Positions 44,821-52,652 of a DNA stretch of 64,000 bases are shown here, in pieces (the first letter of the stretch is position 1; every line of letters starts with the position of its first letter). The notes under the pieces were generated by a model. It ran no database searches. It worked only from the letters and a program-made list of their open reading frames with translations, and was not told the DNA's origin. Origin of the DNA: Hypericibacter adhaerens (lineage in GTDB: Bacteria > Pseudomonadota > Alphaproteobacteria > Dongiales > Dongiaceae); the NCBI RefSeq assembly GCF_008728835.1, contig NZ_CP042582.1:744001-808000 (forward strand). Direction: 5' to 3'. The position numbers were made by a program, and so were the translations under genes.

Positions 44821-44921
44821 GGCGCCGGATCTTGGCGGTTCGGACGCGGCGCCTGCGCCGCGGCGCCGATCTACGTTTCCGTTTCTCTTGATGGCCAGGG
44901 ATGGCCTGAGCGAGGCGCTTC

Positions 44922-46352
44922 ATGTCGAACCGTTCCGGCCATGAGGCTCCGCGCCGCTGCCTGCGCCGCGCCCTGATCGGCCTGTTGCTGCTGGCCGGTC
45001 TCCTGATCGGGAGCGCGCGCCCGGGTGAGGCCAAGGTCTTCAGCCCCGAGACCTTCACCCTCGAGAACGGCCTCCAGGTCGTGGTGATCACCAGCCGGCG
45101 CGCCCCGGTCGTGACCCAGATGGTGTTCTACAAGGTCGGCGGCACCGACCTCACCCCCGGCAAGAGCGGGCTCGCCCATTTCCTCGAGCATCTGATGTTC
45201 CGCGGCACCAAGGAACACGGGCCCGGCGAGTTCTCGGCCATCGTGCAGCGGCTCGGCGGCAACGAGAACGCCTTCACCACCGCCGACTTCACCGCCTATC
45301 ACCAGTCGATCGCGATCGAGGCGCTGCCGCAGGTGATGGAGCTCGAGGCCGACCGCATGGCCAATCTGGTGCTCGACAAGAAGACCGTCGATACCGAGCG
45401 CGACGTGATCATCGAGGAGCGCCGCCAGCGCATCGACAACGATCCGGGCGCGCAGCTCTCCGAGATGCTGAACGCGGTGCTCTATCTCAACCATCCCTAT
45501 CGCGTGCCCGTCATCGGCTGGGAGCAGGAGATGCACACGCTCGACGCCGACGATGTGCAGGCCTTCTACGACCATTGGTACGCGCCCAACAACGCGATCC
45601 TGGTGCTGTCGGGCGACATCTCGGCGGCGGAAGCCAAGCCGCTGGTGGAGAAATATTACGGGCCCGTGGCGCGCCGCGACGTGCCGCAGCGGGTGCGCCC
45701 GACCGAGCCGCAGCAGTTCGCGCCGCGCCGCGTGACGCTCGAGAGTGCCGCCGTGCAGCAGCCCAACTGGATCCGCATCTACCAGGCGCCCTGCTATCCG
45801 GGGCCGGACAAGGAGAAGGCCTATGCGCTGGCGGTCCTCGCCCAGATCCTGGGCGGCGACAGCACCAGCCGGCTCTATCGCCATCTCACGGTCGAGCAGA
45901 AGCTCGCCGCCGGCGTCTGGGCCCGCTATGACGGCAACCGGGTCGATCTCGGCAGCTTCAGCTTCGCGGCGACGCCCAATCCCGGCGGCAAGCTCGATGC
46001 GATCGAAGCCGCCATCGACAAGGAGATCGCCGATCTCCTGGCCAAGGGGGTGACCGACGAGGAGGTCCAGCGGGCCAAGGCCTCGATGATCGACGATGCG
46101 GTCAAGGCGCGCGACAGCCTGATGGGCCCCGCCAACACGCTGGGCTCGGCGCTCGCCATCGGCCTCACCGTCGACGATGTCGAGAGCTGGCCCGACCGCA
46201 TCGGCGCCGTCACCCGCGAGCAGGTGGACGCGGCCGCCAAGGCGGTATTCGACATCAACCAGTCCGCGACCGGCCTGTTGCTGCCGGCCGCGGGTGCCTC
46301 GGTGCCCGCCGCAGGCCCCGCGGTCCCGCTCGACACGGGAGTGACGCCATGA
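44922..46352 (+). CDS. M16-family zinc peptidase, catalytic subunit
   Basis: The 476-residue protein has a hydrophobic signal sequence (about 16-37, ending GEA) and the inverted zinc motif H86-F-L-E-H90, with the distal Glu in the LDKKTVDTERDVIIEE segment. It is the catalytic half of a two-subunit M16B peptidase likely located in the periplasm. Its stop overlaps the next gene's ATG (ATGA), consistent with coupled synthesis of the partner. Confidence 0.93.
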   Translation: MSNRSGHEAPRRCLRRALIGLLLLAGLLIGSARPGEAKVFSPETFTLENGLQVVVITSRRAPVVTQMVFYKVGGTDLTPGKSGLAHFLEHLMFRGTKEHGPGEFSAIVQRLGGNENAFTTADFTAYHQSIAIEALPQVMELEADRMANLVLDKKTVDTERDVIIEERRQRIDNDPGAQLSEMLNAVLYLNHPYRVPVIGWEQEMHTLDADDVQAFYDHWYAPNNAILVLSGDISAAEAKPLVEKYYGPVARRDVPQRVRPTEPQQFAPRRVTLESAAVQQPNWIRIYQAPCYPGPDKEKAYALAVLAQILGGDSTSRLYRHLTVEQKLAAGVWARYDGNRVDLGSFSFAATPNPGGKLDAIEAAIDKEIADLLAKGVTDEEVQRAKASMIDDAVKARDSLMGPANTLGSALAIGLTVDDVESWPDRIGAVTREQVDAAAKAVFDINQSATGLLLPAAGASVPAAGPAVPLDTGVTP

Positions 46353-47881
46353 GGGGCGCGATGACGGTGGGCGGCAGAGCCGAACGCGCGAATGAAATCG
46401 CGCCCCCTCCCCTTGCGGGAGGGGGTAGGGGGAGGGGGGACGCACGCGCGTTCTGGAAAGGAATCGCGCAAACCCTCCTTCGCCGATATCACGCGATTCC
46501 TTCTCCGAATCGATTGCGGCCGGCAACCCCTACCCCCTCCCTCAAGGGGAGGGGGCTCGGATATGTCGGGGCTGCCCTGCTGCTGACAGCGCTGTGCCTG
46601 TTGTTCGCCCCCGCGCCGGCCTCGGCCGCGATGGAGATCAAGCGCGTCGTCAGCCCCGGCGGGATCGAGGCCTGGCTGGTCGAGGATCACTCGATGCCGC
46701 TCATCGCCATCAACCTGGCCTTCCGCGGCGGCAGCGCCGCCGACCCCGCCGACAAGGGCGGGCTCGCGGAGCTGGTCTCGGGCCTGCTCGACGAGGGCGC
46801 CGGCCCCTACGATTCGCAGGCCTTCCAGCGCAAGATCTCGGATCTCTCGATCGACCTGCGGTTCGATGCCGGCATGGACGAGTTCCGCGGCTCGATGCGG
46901 ACCTTGACCGCCCACCGCGACGAGGCCTTCGACCTGCTGCATCTGTCGCTGACCCAGCCGCATTTCGACGCGGAGCCGGTCGAGCGCGTCAAGGGCCAGA
47001 TCGCCACCATCATCGCCGGCGATGCCGAGGATCCCGGCGAGATCGCCGAGCGGACCTGGTGGCAGACCGTGTTCCCCGATCATGGCTATGGCCGCGATCC
47101 GATGGGCAGCCCCGAGAGCCTTGCCCGCATCGACCAGGCCGATCTCAAGGGCTTCGTCGCCGCCAACTTCGCGAAGGACCGGCTCCTGGTGGGTGTGGTC
47201 GGCGATATCGCGCCGGGCGAGCTGGGGCCGCTTCTCGACAAGACCTTCGCCGGCCTGCCGGCCAAGGGCACGGCGGTGCCGGTGCCGGATGCGGCGATGC
47301 AGGGCGCCGGCAAGACGATCGTGATCGAGAAGCCGGTGCCGCAGAGCGTGATCCTGCTGGGCGGTCCCGGCGTCAAGCGCAGCGATCCCGACTTCTATGC
47401 GGCCTCGATCCTGGTGGAGGTGCTGGGCGGCGGGTTCGGCTCGCGCCTCACCAAGCAGGTGCGCGAGGACCGCGGGCTCGCCTACTCGATCGGCGCCAGC
47501 CTCGCGACCTACGACCACGCGGCCCTGCTCGTGGCCCAGACCGCGACCAAGAACGAGCGCGCCAAGGAATCGATCGAGGTGATCCGCCAGGCCTGGGGGG
47601 AGCTCGGCAAGAACGGACCGACCCAGGCCGAGCTCGACGATGCGCGCGACTATATCCTGGGTTCCTATGCGCTCCACTTCACCAACAGCCTCGCCATCGC
47701 CGGCAACCTGGTCTCGCTCCAGCTCGACGATCTGGGGATCGACTATCCGCAGCGCCGCACCGAGCTGTTCCAGAAGGTGACGCTGGAGGATGTAAAGCGG
47801 GTCGCCAAGCGCCTGCTCGATCCGGCGGTCCTGACCTGGGTCGTGGTCGGAAAGCCGGCGGGGATGTCCGAAACGCCTTGA
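46349..47881 (+). CDS. M16-family peptidase-like partner subunit, with a repeat element inside its N-terminus
   Basis: The 510-residue protein is the second M16B subunit; the HxxEH zinc motif is absent (GGLAELVSGLLDEG in its place), while the C-terminal GGGFGSRLTKQVREDRGLAYS is kept, as in non-catalytic partners. The ATG overlaps the stop of the upstream gene. Residues about 18-70 are encoded by a paired palindromic repeat (46402-46558) that leaves the frame open. Only after it comes the hydrophobic signal core (GYVGAALLLTALCLLFAPAPASA). Without the element the protein would be about 457 residues, the usual length. Confidence 0.88.
   Translation: MRGAMTVGGRAERANEIAPPPLAGGGRGRGDARAFWKGIAQTLLRRYHAIPSPNRLRPATPTPSLKGRGLGYVGAALLLTALCLLFAPAPASAAMEIKRVVSPGGIEAWLVEDHSMPLIAINLAFRGGSAADPADKGGLAELVSGLLDEGAGPYDSQAFQRKISDLSIDLRFDAGMDEFRGSMRTLTAHRDEAFDLLHLSLTQPHFDAEPVERVKGQIATIIAGDAEDPGEIAERTWWQTVFPDHGYGRDPMGSPESLARIDQADLKGFVAANFAKDRLLVGVVGDIAPGELGPLLDKTFAGLPAKGTAVPVPDAAMQGAGKTIVIEKPVPQSVILLGGPGVKRSDPDFYAASILVEVLGGGFGSRLTKQVREDRGLAYSIGASLATYDHAALLVAQTATKNERAKESIEVIRQAWGELGKNGPTQAELDDARDYILGSYALHFTNSLAIAGNLVSLQLDDLGIDYPQRRTELFQKVTLEDVKRVAKRLLDPAVLTWVVVGKPAGMSETP
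46402..46558. repeat. Paired palindromic repeat element inside a coding sequence
   Basis: Left arm 46402-46436 (CCCCCTCCCCTTGCGGGAGG, GGGTAGGGG) and right arm 46526-46558 are inverted complements with few differences, flanking an 89-nt spacer that itself contains AAGGAATCGCG / CGCGATTCCTT. The 157-nt unit has no stop codon in the frame of the M16 partner gene. Translation yields a Pro/Gly/Arg-rich stretch. Confidence 0.85.
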
Positions 47882-47900
47882 GCCGGCGACGGCTCGGCGC

Positions 47901-48668
47901 TCAGTGGCTCCGCAGCAGCGTCGTCAGCCGGCGCAGGGGAGCCGTGACACGCCATGAGCGGCTGGCCCGGATATCGCGCAACGCCGCTTCGCTCTGCGCC
48001 AGTCGTGCATTGGCGGTTTCGAGCCTCAGATATTCGAAGCTCTTCTGCTGCATCTTTTGCAGCCGCTCCGGCTCCCCCTCGCCGCCGTCATGGAGGTTCA
48101 CCGTCGGCGAGTGATCGGCAATGCGGCCGCGCCGGCGTAGCGGATGCGGGCCGGGCTTGTGGAAGACCGCGACGAAATCGGCCCAGCCATGGCCCTGCGG
48201 TTCGCCGACGAAGGATTCGGCGATTTCCACGGGCTGGCCGCGCCGCGCCGCCCAGCGGGTGAGCGCGATGCTGGCATCGGGATAGAGGCGCCAGCAATCG
48301 AGCGGACAGCGATGGAAGGGCCCGTTGCTGGGCACGTTCAGGTAGAGGAAGCCGCCCGGCCGCAGAATCCGGACCAGCTCCACGAATGTCTCCCAGAAAC
48401 AGATGTCGTGCTCGAACGCGGAGCTGGTGACCACCACGTCGGTGCTGCCATCCGGCAGCGGCAGCGGCAGCGGCGCATCCGGCGGGACCACGAGATCGAC
48501 ATCGCGCCCGGGGGCGAGGTCGAGCCCGAGATATCGGGCGCCCGCCGGCCTGTGGTCGCGCAGCGTGCCGTTGATGTTCATGCTGCCCAGCTCGACGATC
48601 TCGTGGAACGCCGGATCCCAATAGAGCTGGAAGAAGAGCCGTCCGTACTGGTAGGCGGTGTCGTGCAC
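47901..48668 (-). CDS. SAM-dependent methyltransferase (class I)
   Basis: The 255-residue protein has a class I methyltransferase core: EIVELGSMNINGTLR (motif I-like), ARYLGLDLAPGRDVDLV (motif II region), TDVVVTSSAFEH (motif III) and RILRPGGFLYLNVPS (post-III). The C-terminal 60 residues are a charged helix ending in SWRVTAPLRRL, a sequence often seen at the end of glycosyltransferase-associated proteins of surface polysaccharide loci. Substrate unknown. It is convergent with the M16 partner gene. Confidence 0.85.
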   Translation of the reverse strand: MHDTAYQYGRLFFQLYWDPAFHEIVELGSMNINGTLRDHRPAGARYLGLDLAPGRDVDLVVPPDAPLPLPLPDGSTDVVVTSSAFEHDICFWETFVELVRILRPGGFLYLNVPSNGPFHRCPLDCWRLYPDASIALTRWAARRGQPVEIAESFVGEPQGHGWADFVAVFHKPGPHPLRRRGRIADHSPTVNLHDGGEGEPERLQKMQQKSFEYLRLETANARLAQSEAALRDIRASRSWRVTAPLRRLTTLLRSH

Positions 48669-48973
48669 GGCTGGCCTCCCGTTCTGGCGGCGATATGCGC
48701 CCGGCTCCGGGTGCGCTCGACATCGCCGGGCGGTCCCGCGGGGACGCCGTCGGCCCCACGCGGAGCCACCATATCAGAGCCGGGTCCGGGAGCCCCACCG
48801 ACCGTCCGGGTCAGGGAGCCGATCGATGGATCGGGTCGGTCCCCGGGACGAGGGCTGCAAGGACCGGTCGCCTGCCGGGCCCTCCGAATTCGGCGCGTTC
48901 GGCCTCTGGCAGGTCCGACGCGCATGTTATCGTCCGCCACCGGAATCGGGAGTCGTCGGAGGTGCCGCCATCC
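48669..48973. other. Divergent intergenic region, nothing clear
   Basis: This 305-nt gap separates the methyltransferase gene (minus) from the transglutaminase gene (plus). It is G/C-rich, with an A/C-containing stretch near 48920-48950. No palindromic repeat, operator or RNA signature was recognised; both promoters should lie here. Confidence 0.5.
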
Positions 48974-49879
48974 ATGCCGCTGTTCGAAGTGGTCCACCGC
49001 ACCCGCTACCATTATGGGCGGCCTGTCACCTTCGGCGAGCACCGGGCGATGCTGCGCCCCCGCGACAGCCACGACCTGCGCCTGCACCGGATCGAGATCA
49101 AGGTCCGGCCCGAGGGGCGCATCCGCTGGATGCAGGACGTCTTCTCCAACTCGATCGCGCTGATCGAGATCATGGGGGCCGCGACCGAGCTCGTGGTCGA
49201 AAGCCGGCTGGTGCTGGAACGGTTCGAGGACGGCTCGGTCCAGGAGCCGCCGCGCGGCGAGACGATCGCCACCTATCCCTTCACCTATCCCGAGGCGATC
49301 CGGCGCGATCTGGGCGGCACCGAGCGGCGCCACTACGAGGACCCCAAGGGCGACGTCGCGGCCTGGGCGCGCCAGTTCGAGGCGGGAGCGCCCGACAGCG
49401 CGGCGCTGCTCGACGCCATGATGCGCAGGATCAAGGCGCAGTTCCGCTACCGCGCCCGCTATGAGCGCGGCACCCAGTCGCCGGCGGAGACGCTGGCGCT
49501 GGGATCGGGGACCTGCCGCGACTTCGCGCTCCTGATGATGGAGGCGGCGCGTTCGCTGGGCTTCGCCGCGCGGTTCGTCACCGGCTATCTCTACGACCCG
49601 GCCGTGGACGGGCTCGCCTCCGGCATCCGCGGCGCCGGGGCTACCCATGCCTGGCTCCAGATCTTCCTGCCGCTCTCGGGCTGGATCGAATACGACCCGA
49701 CCAACGGCATCGTCGGCGGCCGCAACCTCATCCGCGTCGGCGTGGCCCGCGACCCTTCCCAGGCGATCCCGCTCGCCGGCAGCTACAACGGCGCGGCCGA
49801 GGACGCGCTCGGCATGGATGTCGACGTGACGGTGCGGGCGCTGGGCCAGGGCGGGATCGAGCTGCTGGTCGATCCGTGA
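48974..49879 (+). CDS. Transglutaminase-like cysteine protease domain protein
   Basis: The 301-residue protein has the N-terminal beta domain of COG1305-type transglutaminases (FEVVHRTRYHYGRPVTF) and a papain-like core with Cys181 (GSGTCRDFALLM), His225 (ATHAWLQIFLP) and Asp241 (YDPTNG). No signal peptide is visible. It is convergent with the alpha-E and ATP-grasp genes, with which this family co-occurs in many bacteria. It probably cleaves or transfers peptide bonds formed by the ATP-grasp protein; that is inference from genomic association. Confidence 0.9.
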   Translation: MPLFEVVHRTRYHYGRPVTFGEHRAMLRPRDSHDLRLHRIEIKVRPEGRIRWMQDVFSNSIALIEIMGAATELVVESRLVLERFEDGSVQEPPRGETIATYPFTYPEAIRRDLGGTERRHYEDPKGDVAAWARQFEAGAPDSAALLDAMMRRIKAQFRYRARYERGTQSPAETLALGSGTCRDFALLMMEAARSLGFAARFVTGYLYDPAVDGLASGIRGAGATHAWLQIFLPLSGWIEYDPTNGIVGGRNLIRVGVARDPSQAIPLAGSYNGAAEDALGMDVDVTVRALGQGGIELLVDP

Positions 49880-49889
49880 CGCCGGGCTT

Positions 49890-49986
49890 AATCCCCTCCC
49901 CCGGAACGGGGGAGGGCGAGGGAGGGGGCTGCTCGGTGCGTGCAGCCCTCTCCCTGGCCCTCTCCCGCAAGCGGGAGAGGGGACAT
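49890..49986. repeat. Paired palindromic repeat element between convergent genes
   Basis: A left unit (CCCCTCCCCCGGAACGGGGG then AGGGCGAGGGAGGGGG) and a right unit (CCCTCTCCCTGGCCC, TCTCCCGCAAGCGGGAGAGG) lie in opposite orientation in the 112-nt gap between the transglutaminase and alpha-E genes. Hairpins on both strands could terminate both convergent transcripts. Confidence 0.8.
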
Positions 49987-49991
49987 GCCCT

Positions 49992-50945
49992 CTAAGCCCG
50001 CCCGAAGAACTCCTGCGCCACCAGGTCGCTGGTCCGGTTGAGCTCGCGCTGGATCCAGTCCATCGTCTCGCCCATGCCGCGCGCCAGGACCTCGTCGATG
50101 TCGAGATCGAGCAGCGCCGACTGGAAGGCGCGCAGATGCTTCTGCGCGCGCAGGCCCGTGCCGAGGCCGCTGTCGCGCCGCAGCGCGTTCAGGGCCTCGC
50201 TCGCCTGGTTCACCGAGGAAAGCAGCGAGCGCGGGAAGAGCGGGTTGAGCAGCAGGAAATGCGCCACGCTCTGGGGCGACATCGCCGTCACCGGATGGCG
50301 CCGGCGATAGGCCTGGAAGCCTGCGGCGGCGCGCAAGAGCGCGTTCCATTGCGAGACGTCGGTGGCCGAGCCCATCTCGGCCGCCCCCGCCTGGAGCTGC
50401 GCGAACTTCACGTCGAGCAGCCGCGTGGTCTGGTCGGCGCGCTCGAGCTGCTGGCCCAGCAGATAGAAATGCCAGGCCTCGTCGCGATAGAAGGTCTCGA
50501 GCGTGATCCCGACATGGGTCTCGCAGCCTTCCTTGATCGTCGTCGCGAAGCTCGAGAGGTTCTTCGAGGTGACCGAGCTCGTCTTGAGCGGCTTGATCTT
50601 GCGGTGGAGCGCGTTGAGCTGCGACCACATCTCGGTCGAGATCAGCGGCCGGATGGTCCGCGCGTTCTCGCGCGCCTGGCGCAAGCAGGAGCGGATCGAG
50701 GAGGGGTTGCGCGGGTCGGTCGCGTAGAAGGCGATCACCGCCTCGGCGCTCACCTGCTTGTAGAGCTCGGCGAAGGCGGCTTCGTCGGCATAGAAGGTCA
50801 GGATCGATTGCCAGTTGCGGACGCCATGGGCGTCCTGGCTGTAGGCCTGGTTGACGTCGAGCACGCGGGCCAGCGAGTTGGCGCGCTCGGTATAGCGCGC
50901 CATCCAGAAGACGCAGTCGGCGAAGCGGGCGAGGAGCTTAGCCAA
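49992..50945 (-). CDS. Alpha-E domain protein (DUF403)
   Basis: The 317-residue all-helical protein belongs to the alpha-E family (COG2307): the start AKLLARFADCVFWMARYTERANSLARVLDV is diagnostic (read as two parts, 3-22 and 16-32), followed by RNWQSILTFY and AWHFYLLGQQLERADQTTR. The family is always linked to circularly permuted ATP-grasp proteins and has no proven activity. The start is a TTG lying inside the last codons of the ATP-grasp gene (8-nt overlap), so the two are translationally coupled. Confidence 0.92.
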   Translation of the reverse strand: MAKLLARFADCVFWMARYTERANSLARVLDVNQAYSQDAHGVRNWQSILTFYADEAAFAELYKQVSAEAVIAFYATDPRNPSSIRSCLRQARENARTIRPLISTEMWSQLNALHRKIKPLKTSSVTSKNLSSFATTIKEGCETHVGITLETFYRDEAWHFYLLGQQLERADQTTRLLDVKFAQLQAGAAEMGSATDVSQWNALLRAAAGFQAYRRRHPVTAMSPQSVAHFLLLNPLFPRSLLSSVNQASEALNALRRDSGLGTGLRAQKHLRAFQSALLDLDIDEVLARGMGETMDWIQRELNRTSDLVAQEFFGRA

Positions 50946-52506
50946 GGATCCAGGTGTCCTTCGAACCGCCGCCCTGCGAGGAATTGACGATGAGCGAGCC
51001 CTTGCGCAGCGCCACGCGGGTCAGGCCCCCCGGCAGCACCCAGCTCGACTTGCCGGTGACCGTGAAGGGCCGCAGGTCCACGTGGCGCGGCTCGATCGCC
51101 CGGCCGCAGAGGGTGGGGGAGACCGAGAGCTCGATCATGGGCTGGCTGATATAGTTGGCGGGGTTGGCCGTGAGCAGCTCCCGCGCCTCGGCCAGCTCCC
51201 GCTTGCTGACGCGCGGCCCGATCACCACGCCATAGCCGCCCGATTCCCCGACCGGCTTCACCACCAGGCTCTCCATCCGGTCGAGCGTGAATTTCAGCCC
51301 CTCCGGCTCGCGGCAGATATGGGTCTCGACATTGTCGATGATCGGCTCCTCGCTCAGGTAATAGCGGATGAGCCGCGGGATATAGGCATAGACCGCCTTG
51401 TCGTCGGCGACCCCGGTGCCGACCGCGTTGGCCAGCGCCACGTTGCCCTTGCGATAGGCGCGCATCAGGCCGGCCACGCCCAGCATCGAATCCGGCCGGA
51501 ACACCTCGGGGTCGAGGAAATCGTCGTTGAGCCGGCGATAGATGACATGGACCGGCGCCAGCCCGCCCACGGTCTTCATGAAGACCCGGTCCTTCTCGAC
51601 GGTGAGGTCGCGGCCCTCGACCAGCGGCACGCCCATCTCGCGGGCGAGGAAGATATGCTCGAAATAGGCCGAGTTGTAGGCGCCGGGCGAGAGCAGCACG
51701 ATCTGCGGGTCGTCGACGCCCGCCGGCGCGATCTGGCTCAAGGCCTCGGCCAGCTTCTGGCCGTAGTTGGAGACGGGCCGGATCGGCAGGTCATGCACCA
51801 GGTCGGGGAAGGCCCGCTGCATCAGATGGCGGTTCTCGACCACGTAGGAGACGCCGGACGGCGTGCGGCCATTGTCCTCGAGCACACGGAACTTGCCGTC
51901 CTTGCCGCGCACGATGTCGGTGCCGCAGACATGGATATAGGTGCCGTGCGGCACCGGCAGGTCCTGCATCTCCTTGCGGTAGTTGGCGTTGCCCAGCACC
52001 AGCTCGGCCGGGATGATGCCGTCCTTGAGCGCCCGCTGCTTGCCGTAGATGTCGCCGAGGAAGGCGTTCATGGCGGCGACGCGCTGGATCACGCCCGCCT
52101 CGAGCCGCTCCCATTCGACGCCCGGGATCACCCGCGGGATCACGTCGAAGGGCAGGATCCGGTCGATCTGGTCGCGGTTGGAATAGACGGTGAAGGTAAC
52201 GCCCAGCGTCATGAACTCGCGGGTCGCCGCGTTCGAGCGCTTCTTGAGCTCGGCGATCGAGAAGCCGTCGAGCCGGCGCTCGAGCTCGATGCAGGCCGGC
52301 AGCGCATGGTGGCTGTGGCCCTGCAGCTCGCACCAATAGCCGCCGGTGTCGTAGCCCGACAGCAGCCCCCCGGCTTCGCCGGCAGGCTTCGCGAATCGCG
52401 AGCGAAGCCCGCGGCCCGCAGCCCCTGCCTTGGGGGCCGCCCGTTTCTTGCTGGTCTTCTTCACGGTGGGTTTCGTCGCCCCTGAGAAGTCTCCCGCTCC
52501 CATCAT
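50938..52506 (-). CDS. Circularly permuted ATP-grasp protein (COG2308, DUF404/DUF407)
   Basis: The protein of about 522 residues has the circularly permuted ATP-grasp pattern: GVEWERLEAGVIQRVAAMNA, VLEDNGRTPSGVSYVVENR (metal/ATP site with RVLEDN), KTVGGLAPVHVIYRRLNDDF, and VVKPVGESGGYGVVIGP. Such enzymes are predicted amide or peptide ligases. Residues about 1-50 before SGYDTGGYWCELQG are a Lys/Ala-rich segment with repeat-like GLRSRFAKPAGEAGGL, absent from the core family. The start is uncertain (52506 or 52503); no good ribosome-binding site is seen. An IS4 element lies 147 nt upstream. Confidence 0.88.
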   Translation of the reverse strand: MMGAGDFSGATKPTVKKTSKKRAAPKAGAAGRGLRSRFAKPAGEAGGLLSGYDTGGYWCELQGHSHHALPACIELERRLDGFSIAELKKRSNAATREFMTLGVTFTVYSNRDQIDRILPFDVIPRVIPGVEWERLEAGVIQRVAAMNAFLGDIYGKQRALKDGIIPAELVLGNANYRKEMQDLPVPHGTYIHVCGTDIVRGKDGKFRVLEDNGRTPSGVSYVVENRHLMQRAFPDLVHDLPIRPVSNYGQKLAEALSQIAPAGVDDPQIVLLSPGAYNSAYFEHIFLAREMGVPLVEGRDLTVEKDRVFMKTVGGLAPVHVIYRRLNDDFLDPEVFRPDSMLGVAGLMRAYRKGNVALANAVGTGVADDKAVYAYIPRLIRYYLSEEPIIDNVETHICREPEGLKFTLDRMESLVVKPVGESGGYGVVIGPRVSKRELAEARELLTANPANYISQPMIELSVSPTLCGRAIEPRHVDLRPFTVTGKSSWVLPGGLTRVALRKGSLIVNSSQGGGSKDTWILG

Positions 52507-52576
52507 GGCGGCGAAGGCGGCGGGCGGGGAAGAGGTTTTTGGGATGGAGAAAGAGCGGCTCGCTCCAGCCTTCCTG

Positions 52577-52652
52577 CTGTCATCGCCGGGCTTGACCCGG
52601 CGATCCAGGGCGACAGCTCGCTCTTGCGGCCCTGGATGCCCGGGTCGAGCCC
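52577..52652. repeat. Palindromic repeat element interrupted by the IS (left portion)
   Basis: The left unit CTGTCATCGCCGGGCTTGAC, CCGGCGATCCAGGG (52577-52610) is followed by an inverted unit CCCTGGATGCCCGGGTCGAG starting at 52630. The inverted unit is broken by the IS and resumes after it as GGGTCGAGCCCGGGCATGAC at 53924-53943. Rejoined, the two units form one inverted pair of about 95 nt, like the other paired elements here. Confidence 0.8.
52642..52652. repeat. Target-site duplication, left copy (GGGTCGAGCCC)
   Basis: An 11-bp direct repeat borders the IS on the left; the identical copy is at 53924-53934. The length fits IS4-family elements. The duplicated 11-mer is itself the stem-loop centre of the interrupted palindrome. 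Confidence 0.9.
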
